NCBI RefSeq assembly: GCF_000166135.1
Contig: NC_014666.1
Span: 2,480,001-2,544,000 of the forward strand
Source: Pseudofrankia inefficax
GTDB lineage: Bacteria; Actinomycetota; Actinomycetes; Frankiales; Frankiaceae
Length of the DNA stretch: 64,000 bases
Reading direction: 5' to 3'
The position numbers and the translations under genes are program-made. The notes under the pieces are model-generated. The model saw only the letters and a list, made by a program, of their open reading frames with translations. It was not told the origin of the DNA and made no database searches. Positions 1 to 8,817 of this stretch are shown one piece after another; the first letter of the stretch is position 1; each line of letters opens with the position of its first letter.

Positions 1-204
1 CCCAAGGGCTTCCTGATGAGCCCCGTCTACCACGGTGACCCGGACTCGGTCGCCGCCGCGGTCCTGGCCGACCAGGGCCTCGCCGCGGCGGACGAGCTCG
101 TCCTGTTCCTACCGCCGGCGTTCGGCCTGGCCGAGAACATCCGACTGCTGTCCGACCTGGCGCGGACCGTCGCCCCGGCGCTGGGTTGGACGCCCGCCGG
201 CTGA
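1..204 (+). CDS. Luciferase-like (LLM class) monooxygenase, C-terminal fragment
   Basis: An open frame enters from the left edge and stops at TGA 202-204, leaving 67 residues. The tail carries a spaced pattern ending in LARTVAPALGW, which resembles the C-terminus of bacterial-luciferase-family flavin-dependent monooxygenases, whose last helices run up to a VxPxL motif. The next gene, on the same strand 70 bases on, is a flavin reductase, the usual partner that supplies reduced FMN to this class of enzyme. The substrate cannot be told from the fragment. Family assignment is an inference from a short tail plus neighbour. Confidence 0.6.
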   Translation, partial: PKGFLMSPVYHGDPDSVAAAVLADQGLAAADELVLFLPPAFGLAENIRLLSDLARTVAPALGWTPAG

Positions 205-274
205 CGCCTGTGGCGCGGCTCGCCTGCCGCCCGCCCCTCGACTTCCCTGCGTGCCCACCCCGACAGGAGAGACC

Positions 275-796
275 ATGACCGTCAGCCAAGCGACCGGACC
301 GATCACCGATGCCTCCCTGTTCACGGCCGTCCTGAGTCACTTCGCCTCAGGCATCACCGTCATCAGCTCGACGAGTGACGGGCGGCCGGTCGGGCTGACC
401 TGCCAGTCCTTCTTCAGCCTGTCCCTCGACCCGCCGATGGTCGCGTTCTCGGTCGCCAGGACGTCGACGTCGTTCGCCGCGATCCGCCGCGCGGGGGACT
501 TCGTCGTCAACGTGCTGTCCGCCGAGCAGCGCGACGTGAGCTCCGCGATGGCGCGCAGCGGGACCGACAAATGGGCCGACGTCCGCTGGGAGCGGGGGAC
601 CATCACGGGTCACCCGGTCATCGAGGAGACGCTCGCGTACCTGGAGTGCCGGATCGCGGCCGAGTACGACGGCGGCGACCACGTCATCGTCACCGCGCAC
701 GTGCTCGGCCTCGGCCACGCCACCCACGAGACCGCCCGGCCGCTGCTGTTCTACCGGTCGAGCTACCACGGCCTGGCCGACCACGCCCGCGCCTGA
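275..796 (+). CDS. Flavin reductase family protein (two-component monooxygenase reductase)
   Basis: A 173-residue protein of the flavin-reductase-like (split-barrel FMN-binding) family, which reduces free FMN/FAD with NAD(P)H for a partner monooxygenase. Visible family signatures are FASGITVI at residues 23-30, the flavin-contacting stretch GLTCQSFF...DPP at 40-54, and the C-terminal PLLFYRSSYHGL segment near 157-168. Length matches the family (160-190 residues). The ATG at 275 follows an AGGAGA ribosome site at 265-270; a longer in-frame extension upstream overlaps the previous gene and is not protein-like. It sits 70 bases after a luciferase-like monooxygenase tail, so the two are likely one operon and one enzyme system. 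Confidence 0.88.
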   Translation: MTVSQATGPITDASLFTAVLSHFASGITVISSTSDGRPVGLTCQSFFSLSLDPPMVAFSVARTSTSFAAIRRAGDFVVNVLSAEQRDVSSAMARSGTDKWADVRWERGTITGHPVIEETLAYLECRIAAEYDGGDHVIVTAHVLGLGHATHETARPLLFYRSSYHGLADHARA

Positions 797-847
797 CGGC
801 TGCGCGGACTGACGGCCGTACGGACCGGCCGACCCCGTACGGGCCGG

Positions 848-1234
848 TCAGCCGCGGCGAGCCTTGGCCGTGGCGGCCGTGTTGGCCTTCTCGATCGCGG
901 CGACGAGCTGCTGCCTGGTCATCGACGACCGGCCCTTGATCTCGAGGCGCCGGGCGATCTGGAGCAGGTGCTCCTTGGTCGCGTTGGCGTCGACACCGCC
1001 GTGGCTGGCGCGCCTCACCGTGCGCGGCGTGGCCGCCTGGGCGTCGGACGGGCCCTTCGCGCCGCCGGCCTTGACCTCCCAGTGGTCGCCGACCTTCTCG
1101 AACGAGTGCTTGAGCGCGGCGTACGCGGTCTGGCTGGCCCGTCGCCCCGCGCCGTACTGCTTGATGGCCGAGTCGTGGGTCTTCACCCAGGTGTCCTGGG
1201 CCTTGCGCGACGACCGCGCGACGGTCGATGGCAT
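848..1234 (-). CDS. ChaB family protein with C-terminal Rho-N/SAP-like domain
   Basis: A 128-residue basic protein. Residues 11-56 carry the ChaB-type core (TWVKTHDSAIKQYG, then AYAALKHSFEKVGDHWE), and residues 87-112 form a short helical domain (HLLQIARRLEIKGRSSMTRQQLVAAIEKA) resembling the Rho N-terminal/SAP-like motif that binds nucleic acid. This two-part layout is common in actinobacterial ChaB proteins; the role is unknown (ChaB was first linked to cation transport in E. coli, but that does not establish function here). The ATG at 1234 matches the family's usual N-terminus; an alternative ATG at 1252 has the stronger ribosome site (GGGAGGT about 9 bases upstream) and would add six residues. 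The gene stands alone and is divergent from the aldo-keto reductase. Confidence 0.85.
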   Translation of the reverse strand: MPSTVARSSRKAQDTWVKTHDSAIKQYGAGRRASQTAYAALKHSFEKVGDHWEVKAGGAKGPSDAQAATPRTVRRASHGGVDANATKEHLLQIARRLEIKGRSSMTRQQLVAAIEKANTAATAKARRG

Positions 1235-1414
1235 GTCCTGCCTGCCGGGCATGTCCGCGAGCACCTCCCGTGTCTCGGCTCCCTGGGGTCCGGGACGCCG
1301 TCGGCGGCGGTACCTACCCCGGCGCCGCCCGCTCAACCGACAGCCGCCCGCCCAACCGGCGCAGGCCCTCAACCGGCAACGGCCCGGCGCGCGGCCTGTG
1401 GGAGGGTCGCAGGC

Positions 1415-2245
1415 ATGGTGAGGGTGCCCACCCGGACGATGAACGACGGTCGCGCGCTGCCCGTGCTCGGGCTCGGGACCTACCGGACCGACGACGCGGC
1501 GGCGGCCGACGCCGTGCGGGCCGGGCTCGCGGCCGGCTACCGGCTGATCGACACCGCAGCGTCGTACTACAACGAGGCGGGTGTCGGGCAGGGCATCGTC
1601 ACCAGCGACGTGCCCCGCGACGAGATTCTGGTGACCACGAAGCTGATGGGCGTCGACCATGGCTACGAGCCGGCGCTGCGCGCGTTCGACGAGTCCCGCA
1701 AGCGGCTCGGCCTGGAGTACGTCGACCTCTACCTGATCCACTGGCCGCTGCCGCGTCTCGACCGGTACGTCGAGTCCTGGCGGGCGCTGCTGCGGCTGCG
1801 GGACGACGGGCTGGTCCGGTCGGTAGGCGTCTCGAACTTCAACCCGGCCCACGTCGAGCGCCTCCTCGCGGAGACCGGCGTCGCCCCGGCGGTCAACCAG
1901 GTCGAGATGCACCCGTACTTCGCCCAGGAGCCGGTGCGGGCCTACAACGCGGCGCACGGCATCGTCACCCAGGCCTGGCAGCCGCTGGCCCGCAAGACGG
2001 CCCTGCTGGCCGAGCCGGCGCTCGCCGAGATCGCCACCAGCCACGGCGTGAGCCCCGCGCAGGTCGTGCTGCGCTGGCACCTGCAGCGCGACGTCGTCCC
2101 GATCCCGAAGTCCGCGACGCCCAGCCGCCAGCGGGAGAACCTGGACGTCTTCGGCTTCACCCTCACCGACGCCGAGCTGGCCGCCCTCGTCGACCGCCCA
2201 CAGGCCAGGTCCGGCGCCGACCCCGACGACCCGGCCCTCACCTGA
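1415..2245 (+). CDS. Aldo/keto reductase (AKR5-like)
   Basis: A 276-residue NADPH-dependent oxidoreductase with a TIM-barrel fold, reducing aldehydes or ketones to alcohols. The catalytic tetrad is visible: D46 and Y51 (LIDTAASYYNE), K76 (ILVTTKL) and H109 (DLYLIHWPLP). The SNF motif (GVSNFNPAHV) and the cofactor-binding VVPIPKSATPSRQREN segment near the C-terminus are present. Length and layout fit the 2,5-diketo-gluconate-reductase-like group, but the natural substrate is not deducible. The ATG at 1415 follows GGAGGG at 1401-1406 with good spacing. Confidence 0.92.
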   Translation: MVRVPTRTMNDGRALPVLGLGTYRTDDAAAADAVRAGLAAGYRLIDTAASYYNEAGVGQGIVTSDVPRDEILVTTKLMGVDHGYEPALRAFDESRKRLGLEYVDLYLIHWPLPRLDRYVESWRALLRLRDDGLVRSVGVSNFNPAHVERLLAETGVAPAVNQVEMHPYFAQEPVRAYNAAHGIVTQAWQPLARKTALLAEPALAEIATSHGVSPAQVVLRWHLQRDVVPIPKSATPSRQRENLDVFGFTLTDAELAALVDRPQARSGADPDDPALT

Positions 2246-2416
2246 CCCGGCCCGCCGACGGCCGGTCCCCTCGACAGTGATGACCGCCGTTTCGGCCCTC
2301 GGGTGGTTGTCTCCGAGCCGGTGGGACAGCCACGGGAGGGCGGAACGCCGATCATGGCCATGGCGGCGACGCCATCGGCCCCGGCCAGGGCATAGTCGTT
2401 TCCCTCCGAGGTGCGT

Positions 2417-3259
2417 ATGTGGTCAGATCGGGCAATGGGTGCGGCGACCGTCCGAGATGTGGCGCCGGACGACTGGGGCGACGTTCGGGCCATCGCGGAT
2501 GAGCACGAGATCCGGGTGGGCTGGCCGGCCGGTGAACCCGACTTCCTCGATCTGGAGCGCGCCGCCGGGCGGCTGATGGTCGCCGTGGCGGGCGACGGTG
2601 TCGTCGAGGGCTTCGCCGGCACGCTGACCCGTGGCACGCTCACCCACCTCGGCGATCTGTTCATCGCGGCGCGGGCGCAGTCCGGCGGCCACGGCCGGCG
2701 GCTGCTCGACGCGATCCTGCCGCCGGCCGGGGCGGACGTCGTCACCTTCGCGTCCTCGGACCGGCGCGCACAGGCGCTGTACCTGCGGTACGGCCTGGTA
2801 CCCGGGCAGCCGCTCTGGTACCTGCGCGGTGGCCCGGCGGCCCGGCTCGGCGTCGGCGGCGAGCTGAGGGCCGCGTCGGTCGAGGAGATCGCCGGGCTGG
2901 ACGCGGCCGCGAGCGGGGGCGAACGAGCCCGGCACCTGGCCTGGTACGCGGGCCTGCCTGGCGTCGCGGTCTGGGCCGGCCCGGGTGGCTACGTGTTCAC
3001 CCGCGTCGAGGGCGTCATCTGCCATGTCGGGCCGGCCGGCGGGGAGGACGCCGCCGCGTGCACCCAGGTGGTGCTGGCCGCGGCCCGCCTGGCCGCCGCG
3101 GACCGGCTCACCGTGAGCGTGGCCGCGTTCGGCGCGCACCCGGTCACGCGCGCCCTGGTCGAGGCCGGCTACCGGATCGAGGACCAGGACACCCTGATGG
3201 CCAGCCGGCCCGGCCTGTTCGACGCGCGGCGCTACGTCCCGAACACCGACCTCGGCTGA
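2417..3259 (+). CDS. GNAT family N-acetyltransferase, probably two-domain
   Basis: A 280-residue protein. The N-terminal half contains an acetyl-CoA-binding region (GDLFIAARAQSGGHGRRLLDAIL, an R/Q-x-x-G-x-G/R type loop, around residues 75-97) followed by an ASSDRRAQALYLRYGLVPG segment typical of motif B. The C-terminal half ends with a second GNAT-like strand-helix pattern (TRALVEAGYRIEDQDTLMASRPGLFD), suggesting a tandem arrangement with a degenerate second domain. Substrate unknown. ATG 2417 is preceded by GAGG at 2408-2411; GTG 2411 and ATG 2435 are alternatives. Confidence 0.82.
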   Translation: MWSDRAMGAATVRDVAPDDWGDVRAIADEHEIRVGWPAGEPDFLDLERAAGRLMVAVAGDGVVEGFAGTLTRGTLTHLGDLFIAARAQSGGHGRRLLDAILPPAGADVVTFASSDRRAQALYLRYGLVPGQPLWYLRGGPAARLGVGGELRAASVEEIAGLDAAASGGERARHLAWYAGLPGVAVWAGPGGYVFTRVEGVICHVGPAGGEDAAACTQVVLAAARLAAADRLTVSVAAFGAHPVTRALVEAGYRIEDQDTLMASRPGLFDARRYVPNTDLG

Positions 3260-3277
3260 CGCCCGGCCCGCGGGCCC

Positions 3278-4072
3278 TTAGCCGGCGGGCACGCCGGCCG
3301 GCGTCTCCCAGGGGGCGTGGGGGAGCACGTCGCCGGTCTCCAGCAGCGTCTTGAGATTGGCGAAGACCGCCGGCCAGCCGTGCGCGATCGCGGCCCGGGC
3401 CGTGGCGTCGGGCAGGTTGGTGTGGGTGACGGTCAGCCGGACGATGTCGCCGAACGGCTCGATCGTGAACGTCACGACGCTGGGCTCGAAGGCCGGGTCG
3501 GCGTCCTGCTCGGGCGTGTCGAAGCCGAACGACAGCCGGGCCGGCGGCTCGACGACCAGCACGGTGCCGACGGCGTCGACCACGCCGGAGCCGTCGGTCC
3601 TGGTGTGCTCGACGCGGCTGCCGACGGTCCAGTCCGAGACCTGGGCGTGGCCCCAGAACCGGCCGGTGAGCTCGGGGTCGACGAGGGCGCGCCAGACGTC
3701 GGCCGCGGTGGCGCGGAGGTAGGTCGTGTAGACGTACGCGGGAACCGGGTCTGCCATCGGGCGCTCCTCAGCACGGTGGCGGATCTGGTCGAGCAGGCCG
3801 AGGTTCGGCTCCTCGAACTTCCAGATCCAGCGGGTCTGGATGTCGTGGATCGGCACCGGGTTCAGGTAGTGCAGCTTGCGCCGCCCGCTGCGCACGGCCG
3901 TCACCAGGCCGGCGGCCTCCAGCAGGGCGAGGTGCTCGCTGACCGACTGGCGGCGCATCGCCAGCCCGTCGCACAGCTCGCCGAGCGTGAGCCCCGCCTG
4001 GGCGTGCAGGGCGTCGAGCAGCCGGCGCCTGGTCGGGTCGGCCAGCGCCCGGAACACCGTGTCCGCGTCCAC
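3278..4072 (-). CDS. ArsR-type winged-helix regulator fused to an SRPBCC (AHSA1-like) domain
   Basis: A 264-residue fusion. Residues 1-95 are an ArsR-like winged helix (FRALADPTRRRLLDAL, then LGELCDGLAMRRQSVSEHLALLEAAGLV) without the metal-binding cysteine pair of metal sensors. Residues about 106-250 are an AHSA1-type SRPBCC ligand-binding domain (YLRATAADVWRALVDPELTGRFWG, GTVLVVEPPARLSFGFD, VRLTVTHTNLP, GWPAVFANLKTLLETG). The two are often separate, co-operonic genes; here they form one frame, with a methionine (M106) at the junction. The arrangement suggests a one-component regulator that senses a hydrophobic ligand. The ATG at 4072 lies 10 bases from the first of three palindromes (4083-4155), which also cover its ribosome site, suggesting autorepression. 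Confidence 0.88.
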   Translation of the reverse strand: MDADTVFRALADPTRRRLLDALHAQAGLTLGELCDGLAMRRQSVSEHLALLEAAGLVTAVRSGRRKLHYLNPVPIHDIQTRWIWKFEEPNLGLLDQIRHRAEERPMADPVPAYVYTTYLRATAADVWRALVDPELTGRFWGHAQVSDWTVGSRVEHTRTDGSGVVDAVGTVLVVEPPARLSFGFDTPEQDADPAFEPSVVTFTIEPFGDIVRLTVTHTNLPDATARAAIAHGWPAVFANLKTLLETGDVLPHAPWETPAGVPAG

Positions 4073-4082
4073 GGCTCCATTA

Positions 4083-4155
4083 TGCAGGCCTCAGCCTGCA
4101 TGTGTAACTGCGCAGGCCTCAGCCTGCATGTGTAACTGCGCAGGCTTCAGCCTGC
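4083..4155. promoter_or_regulatory. Three palindromes phased at 28 bp (putative ArsR-SRPBCC operator array)
   Basis: Three inverted repeats with core GCAGGC-(C/T)TCA-GCCTGC lie at 4084-4099, 4112-4127 and 4140-4155, exactly 28 bp apart, with nearly identical spacers (ATGTGTAACT). The first has 7-base arms (TGCAGGC/GCCTGCA, 4083-4100). The array sits directly upstream of the ArsR-SRPBCC start and upstream of the catalase gene on the other strand. The position and dyad symmetry fit binding sites for a dimeric winged-helix repressor; which gene(s) they control is an inference. Confidence 0.7.
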
Positions 4156-4289
4156 ATGTCGTGCCGACCCTGGGCGCCACGCGGTTTGGCAAGAGTCGGC
4201 GCGGGTAGCCGGGGAAGGAGAGGCGTCACCGAGCGCCGATCAAGTCTTGCCGTGGGTGATCGCTCTGGCGCGGGCGCGGCCGCCCCGAC

Positions 4290-4340
4290 GCGCAGGCCGA
4301 CAACTTCGCGCAGGCCGACAACTTCGCGCAGGCCGACAAC
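4290..4340 (+). repeat. 18-bp tandem repeat in the catalase leader
   Basis: The unit GCGCAGGCCGACAACTTC occurs twice in full (4290-4307, 4308-4325) and a third time for 15 bases (4326-4340), ending immediately before the catalase ribosome site AGGAGG (4341-4346). It therefore lies in the 5' leader of the catalase transcript. No function is evident. Confidence 0.75.
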
Positions 4341-4356
4341 AGGAGGAGTGAGCCCC

Positions 4357-5826
4357 GTGACGACCGCCAAGGAGCGCCGCCCGACGACGACCGACGCCGG
4401 CGTGCCGGTTGCGAGCGACGAGCACTCGCTGTCCGTCGGCCCGGATGGCCCGCTGCTGCTGCAGGACCACTACCTGCTCGAACAGATGGCGAACTTCAAC
4501 CGGGAACGCATCCCGGAGCGCCAGCCGCACGCGAAGGGCGGCGGGGCCTTCGGCACCTTCGAGGTGACGCGGGACGTCAGCCCCTTCACCAGGGCCGCCG
4601 TGTTCCAGCCGGGCGCCCGGGTCGAGATGCTGGCCCGTTTCTCCACCGTGGCCGGCGAGCGCGGCAGCCCCGACACCTGGCGGGACCCGCGCGGGTTCGC
4701 GCTGAAGTTCTACACGCCCGAGGGCAACCTGGACATCGTCGGCAACAACACCCCGGTGTTCTTCGTCCGCGACCCGATGAAGTTCCAGCACTTCATCCGC
4801 TCGCAGAAGCGCCGTGCCGACAACAACCTGCGCGACAACGACATGCAGTGGGACTTCTGGACGCTCTCGCCGGAGTCCGCGCACCAGGTCACCTGGCTGA
4901 TGGGCGACCGCGGGATCCCGCGCAGCTGGCGGCACATGAACGGCTACTCCAGCCACACCTACATGTGGATCAACGCGGCCGGCGAGCGGTTCTGGGTGAA
5001 GTACCACTTCAAGACCGACCAGGGCGTGGACTTCCTGACCCAGCAGGACGCAGACCGGCTGGCCGGCGAGGACGCCGACTTCCACCAGCGTGACCTGTAC
5101 CAGGCGATCGACGGCGGGAACTTCCCGAGCTGGACGCTGAAGATGCAGATCATGCCGTTCGACGAGGCGAAGACCTACCGGTTCAACCCGTTCGATCTGA
5201 CCAAGGTCTGGCCGCACGGCGACTACCCGCTGCACGAGGTCGGGCGGATGACGCTGAACCGCAACGTCGAGGACTACCACACCGAGATCGAGCAGGCGGC
5301 CTTCGAGCCGAACAACCTGGTGGCCGGCACCGGCCTGTCGCCGGACAAGATGCTGCTGGCCCGCGGGTTCAGCTACGCCGACGCGCACCGCGCCCGACTC
5401 GGCGTCAACTACAAGCAGATCCCGGTGAACGCGCCGAAGGTTCCGGTGTATAGCTACGCGAAGGACGGGGCGATGCGGATACGCAACGCCTCCGACCCGG
5501 TGTACGCGCCGAACTCCTATGGCGGCCCGAAGGCCGACCCGGCGCTGACCGACGACGGCGGCCTCTGGCAGGCGGACGGCGAGATGACGCGGACGGCCTA
5601 CACGCTGCGCCGCGACGACGACGACTTCGGCCAGCCGGGCACCCTCGTGCGCGAGGTCCTCGACGACGCGGCCCGTGAGCGGCTCGTCGGCAACATCGTC
5701 GGGCACCTGCTCAAGGGCGTCAGCGAGCCGGTCCTGGTCCGGGCGTTCGAGTACTGGCGCAACGTGGACAAGAACCTCGGCGACGCCGTCGAGGCCGGAG
5801 TCCGCTCCAGCCAGCGCAAGGCCTGA
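4357..5826 (+). CDS. katA: Monofunctional haem catalase
   Basis: A 489-residue clade-3-like catalase that dismutates hydrogen peroxide to water and oxygen. The distal histidine H58 is in RQPHAKG, the distal asparagine N131 in VGNNTPVFF, and the proximal haem ligand Y340 in the [14 protein letters not shown] signature (RxxxYxxxxxxRLG). The small-subunit length is right for the family, and the order of blocks ([58 protein letters not shown]) is standard. GTG 4357 is chosen because AGGAGG ends 10 bases upstream; GTG 4348 is too close to it. The upstream palindromes and divergent ArsR-SRPBCC gene suggest regulated expression. Confidence 0.95.
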   Translation: MTTAKERRPTTTDAGVPVASDEHSLSVGPDGPLLLQDHYLLEQMANFNRERIPERQPHAKGGGAFGTFEVTRDVSPFTRAAVFQPGARVEMLARFSTVAGERGSPDTWRDPRGFALKFYTPEGNLDIVGNNTPVFFVRDPMKFQHFIRSQKRRADNNLRDNDMQWDFWTLSPESAHQVTWLMGDRGIPRSWRHMNGYSSHTYMWINAAGERFWVKYHFKTDQGVDFLTQQDADRLAGEDADFHQRDLYQAIDGGNFPSWTLKMQIMPFDEAKTYRFNPFDLTKVWPHGDYPLHEVGRMTLNRNVEDYHTEIEQAAFEPNNLVAGTGLSPDKMLLARGFSYADAHRARLGVNYKQIPVNAPKVPVYSYAKDGAMRIRNASDPVYAPNSYGGPKADPALTDDGGLWQADGEMTRTAYTLRRDDDDFGQPGTLVREVLDDAARERLVGNIVGHLLKGVSEPVLVRAFEYWRNVDKNLGDAVEAGVRSSQRKA

Positions 5827-5872
5827 CCCGACCCCTGCGTGACCCGCCTGTCCGCGCCCGCGGCCGGGCGGG

Positions 5873-6640
5873 TCAGGCGGGTGATGCGGCCGCGGCGGCT
5901 TCGACGGCCTCGTTCAGCACCGCGCCCGTCGCGAACCCCGCGTAGGCGGCGAACTGCAGGACGATCTCGTCCAACTCCTCCCTTGTGAGGTCACCGGAGC
6001 GCAGGGCGGTCGTCACGTGCATGCGGATCGGCGTGGGCGCGCCGGTGGTGCCGACGCAGCTGATCGAGAGGATCCGCCGGTCGCGCCTGGTCAGCCCGGG
6101 CCGTAGCCACAGGTGGCCGAAGACGAAGCCGAGCACGCCGGCCTGCCGGTACGGCGAGGTGCGCGGCGGCGCGCCCGGCAGCAGGTTGATCTCCTTGAAG
6201 ACCTCCTCGCCGCGTGCGAGGCGTTTCTCCCAGTCGTTCTCGCCCAGGCCGTCGTTCGGCAGCACCGGCCACGGCTCGGGCTCGCGGCCGTTCTCCCGCG
6301 CGATCCGGGCCGACTGCTCACCGACGACCCGCTCCAACTCGGATCCCTTCGGCCAGCCACAGTAGACGGCGAAGTGCAGCACGAGTTCCAGCATGGTCGC
6401 GAGGTCGAGGTCGCCGCTGTTCAGCGCGGCGTGGACCTGCTCCTCCATCGGCCCGGGCGAGCCGGCGGCCGCCACGCAGGCCAGCGTGACCAGGCGGCGG
6501 TCGTGGCGGCTCAGCCCTGGGCGGGACCACACGTCGCCGAACACGAAGTCACGGGCGGCCCGCGCGAACGGCGTCGCCGGGGCGGCCAGCTCCCCGGTCA
6601 TCACCTCGCGGAAGGTCTCCTCCGCGTCTGGCTTGCCCAT
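5873..6640 (-). CDS. Carboxymuconolactone decarboxylase family protein, two tandem domains
   Basis: A 255-residue protein with two similar alpha-helical CMD-type domains, roughly residues 30-110 (FVFGDVWSRPGLSRHDRRLVTLACVAAAGSPGPMEEQVHAAL) and 165-245 (FVFGHLWLRPGLTRRDRRILSISCVGTTGAPTPIRMHVTTAL). Each repeats the W-RPGL-RRDRR-L-C pattern. Neither half has the CxxC-x3-H peroxidase motif of AhpD, so a lactone decarboxylase-like or binding role is more likely than peroxidase activity. It lies divergent from an amidohydrolase, a pairing common in aromatic or terpenoid catabolic clusters. ATG 6640 is the start; the exact reaction is unknown. Confidence 0.87.
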   Translation of the reverse strand: MGKPDAEETFREVMTGELAAPATPFARAARDFVFGDVWSRPGLSRHDRRLVTLACVAAAGSPGPMEEQVHAALNSGDLDLATMLELVLHFAVYCGWPKGSELERVVGEQSARIARENGREPEPWPVLPNDGLGENDWEKRLARGEEVFKEINLLPGAPPRTSPYRQAGVLGFVFGHLWLRPGLTRRDRRILSISCVGTTGAPTPIRMHVTTALRSGDLTREELDEIVLQFAAYAGFATGAVLNEAVEAAAAASPA

Positions 6641-6833
6641 GTCGGGTCTCCCGTCGGCCCAGCTCCAGGCGAACTAACACTCGTGTCACATTCATACCGC
6701 AATCCGGGCCCCGGCCGGCGCGCGGCGGGTTACGGTCGAGAAGCTGGGCGGATGCTCAGCGAACTCCGGACCCCGTGCCAGCTCGCGGACCTCCGTCGCC
6801 CGCGAGCGAGGGTGGACCTGCTGGGAGCATGCC

Positions 6834-8060
6834 TTGTCGCGAGCGATCGAGTTTCCCGTCTTCGACGCGGACAACCACATGTACGAGACGACCGACGCCT
6901 TCACCAGGTACCTGCCGGCCGAGTACAGCGGCCTGGTCAAGTACGTACAGGTCAACGGCCGGACCAAGATCGCGTTACGCGGTCAGATCAGCGAGTACAT
7001 CCCGAACCCGACCTTCAACGTGGTGGCGCCGCCCGGAGCCCAGGAGCTGGAGTTCCGGCTGAAGAACCCGTCGTCGAAGACGAAGGCCGGCGACATCGAG
7101 GTACTGCCGCCGCCGCGGTACGTGCCGTCGGTGCCGGCGTACTTCAACCCGGCGGACCGGCTCGAGCTGATGAACGAGCTGTCGATCGACCGGGCGATGA
7201 TGTGGCCGACGCTCGCCAGCCTGCTGGAGGAGCGGCTCGCGGACGACCCCGAGGCGACGGTCATCGTCGTGCGGGCCCTGAACCAGTGGATGCACGAGCA
7301 CTGGACGTTCGACTTCGAGAACCGGATCTTCCCGACCCCGATCATCACGCTGCCCATCCTGGATGAGGCGCTGCGTGAGCTGGACTGGGTGCTGGAGCGC
7401 GGGGCCCGGGCGATCCTGGTCCGGCCGGCGCCGGTGCCCGGCTACAACGGGACGCGCCGCTCGTTCGCGCTGCCGGAGTTCGACCCGTTCTGGAAGCGGG
7501 TCGAGGAGGCCGGCGTCGTCGTCGGCATGCACGCCTCCGACGACGGCTTCCAGCGGTACCTGAACGAGTGGGAGGGCGCCGCCGCCGAGTTCCTGCCGTT
7601 CAAGTCGAAGCGGTCCGGGTTCGCCGAGCTGGTGATGAGCGAGCACCGGGTGATCAAGGACGTGATAGCCTCGATCATCGGACATGGGCTGACGAGCCGG
7701 TTCCCCGGCCTGCGCTTCCTGCCGGTGGAGAACGGCAGCTCCTGGGTTCGGCCGCTGGTCACCCAGCTGGAGAAGCTCTACGCGCGCACCCCGGGCCTGT
7801 TCGACGAGGACCCGATGGTGGCCTGGCACCGGTGCGTCTACGTCCACCCGTTCCACGAGGAGGACGTGGTCGGCCTGGTCAAGGTGCTCGGCGCGGACAA
7901 CGTCGTGTTCGGGTCCGACTACCCGCACCCGGAGGGGCTGTTCGACCCGGTGACCTTCATCGACGAGCTCGACAGCCTGACCGCCGAGGAGCAGCGCAAG
8001 ATCATGGGCGGCAACCTCTCCTCGATCATGGGCGTCGACCCCGCGGAGAAGGTGCTCTGA
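6834..8060 (+). CDS. Amidohydrolase family protein (amidohydrolase-2, metal-dependent TIM barrel)
   Basis: A 408-residue protein of the ACMS-decarboxylase-like amidohydrolase-2 group. It begins with the FPVFDADNHMYE motif (D11, D13, H15; metal-site beginning) and ends with VFGSDYPHPEG (D362), both family hallmarks. Such proteins in actinobacteria are frequently encoded with P450s and F420/LLM enzymes in catabolic islands; the substrate is unknown. The start is a TTG with GGGAG six bases upstream (6823-6827); it is the only codon that leaves the conserved N-terminus intact. Codon 48 is a rare TTA (6975-6977). Confidence 0.87.
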   Translation: MSRAIEFPVFDADNHMYETTDAFTRYLPAEYSGLVKYVQVNGRTKIALRGQISEYIPNPTFNVVAPPGAQELEFRLKNPSSKTKAGDIEVLPPPRYVPSVPAYFNPADRLELMNELSIDRAMMWPTLASLLEERLADDPEATVIVVRALNQWMHEHWTFDFENRIFPTPIITLPILDEALRELDWVLERGARAILVRPAPVPGYNGTRRSFALPEFDPFWKRVEEAGVVVGMHASDDGFQRYLNEWEGAAAEFLPFKSKRSGFAELVMSEHRVIKDVIASIIGHGLTSRFPGLRFLPVENGSSWVRPLVTQLEKLYARTPGLFDEDPMVAWHRCVYVHPFHEEDVVGLVKVLGADNVVFGSDYPHPEGLFDPVTFIDELDSLTAEEQRKIMGGNLSSIMGVDPAEKVL

Positions 8061-8118
8061 TTCCGAGCCGGGCGCGCGGCGCGGCCGCGCGCCCGGGTTG
8101 AGGCACCAGGAGATCGGG

Positions 8119-8817
8119 TCAGGCGGTCTCGGCGCGGGCCGGGATGCCCAGGGCGTTCGCCCACAGCCGGGTGAGCTCCTCGGTGGCGGACTCGACGTCC
8201 AGGCCGACCGGGTCGCGCGAGTTGAACAGCAGCTCGGCGAAGTGCGCGACCATGCCGCCGAGCGCCTGGGCCGCGTACTCCGGCTGGACCGCGGGATCGG
8301 CGACCCCGTCCTGCTGCAGTGCCCGGATGCGCCGCTCGATGGTCTGCGCGAACGCGTTCTGGCGCTGGGTGCGAATCCGCCAGACCTCGGCGTCGATCGT
8401 GGCGACCTGGTGGATGACCCGCATGATCCCGGCGTTGGCGGCGTACGAGCGCAGGTAGTGCTCGTTGGCCGCGCGGATGCGCTCGACCGGGTCGGTCTCC
8501 GAGGGAGCCGGGTCCACGGTGAGCAGGTCGACCTCGACCGAGTCGACGACCTTCCGGAAGATCTCTTCCTTGGACACGAAGTACGTGTAGAACGAGCCGT
8601 GGGACGTGCCGGCCTCGTCGCAGATGTCGGCCACCCGGGCGCGCAGGAAGCCGTCACGTTCGAACACGACCCGCGCCGCGTCGAGCAGCTGGTCATGGGT
8701 CTGCCGGCCCCGACTGGTGCGACCGGTGCCGCGCCGGCTGGTCCGCGTGTCGTCGCGCCAGCCGCGACTGGCATTGGGTAAGGAAAGCCGGTCGGCACGG
8801 TCGGTCTGTTCGGACAC
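8119..8817 (-). CDS. TetR/AcrR family transcriptional regulator
   Basis: A 232-residue regulator. After a basic, disordered N-terminus, residues about 42-85 form the TetR helix-turn-helix (LLDAARVVFERDGFLRARVADICDEAGTSHGSFYTYFVSKEEIFRKVV). The C-terminal all-helical domain is the usual ligand/dimer domain. GTG 8817 follows GGAAGGA with good spacing; the longer frame upstream is not protein-like. It lies downstream of the P450 gene on the same strand, separated by a strong hairpin, and may control the P450, the amidohydrolase or itself. Confidence 0.9.
   Translation of the reverse strand: MSEQTDRADRLSLPNASRGWRDDTRTSRRGTGRTSRGRQTHDQLLDAARVVFERDGFLRARVADICDEAGTSHGSFYTYFVSKEEIFRKVVDSVEVDLLTVDPAPSETDPVERIRAANEHYLRSYAANAGIMRVIHQVATIDAEVWRIRTQRQNAFAQTIERRIRALQQDGVADPAVQPEYAAQALGGMVAHFAELLFNSRDPVGLDVESATEELTRLWANALGIPARAETA

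Noticed and set aside
4083-4155. Three evenly spaced repeats taken as a small CRISPR array
   Set aside because: The spacer-like segments are also nearly identical, each unit is palindromic, there are only three, and no cas gene is near; operator sites fit better.
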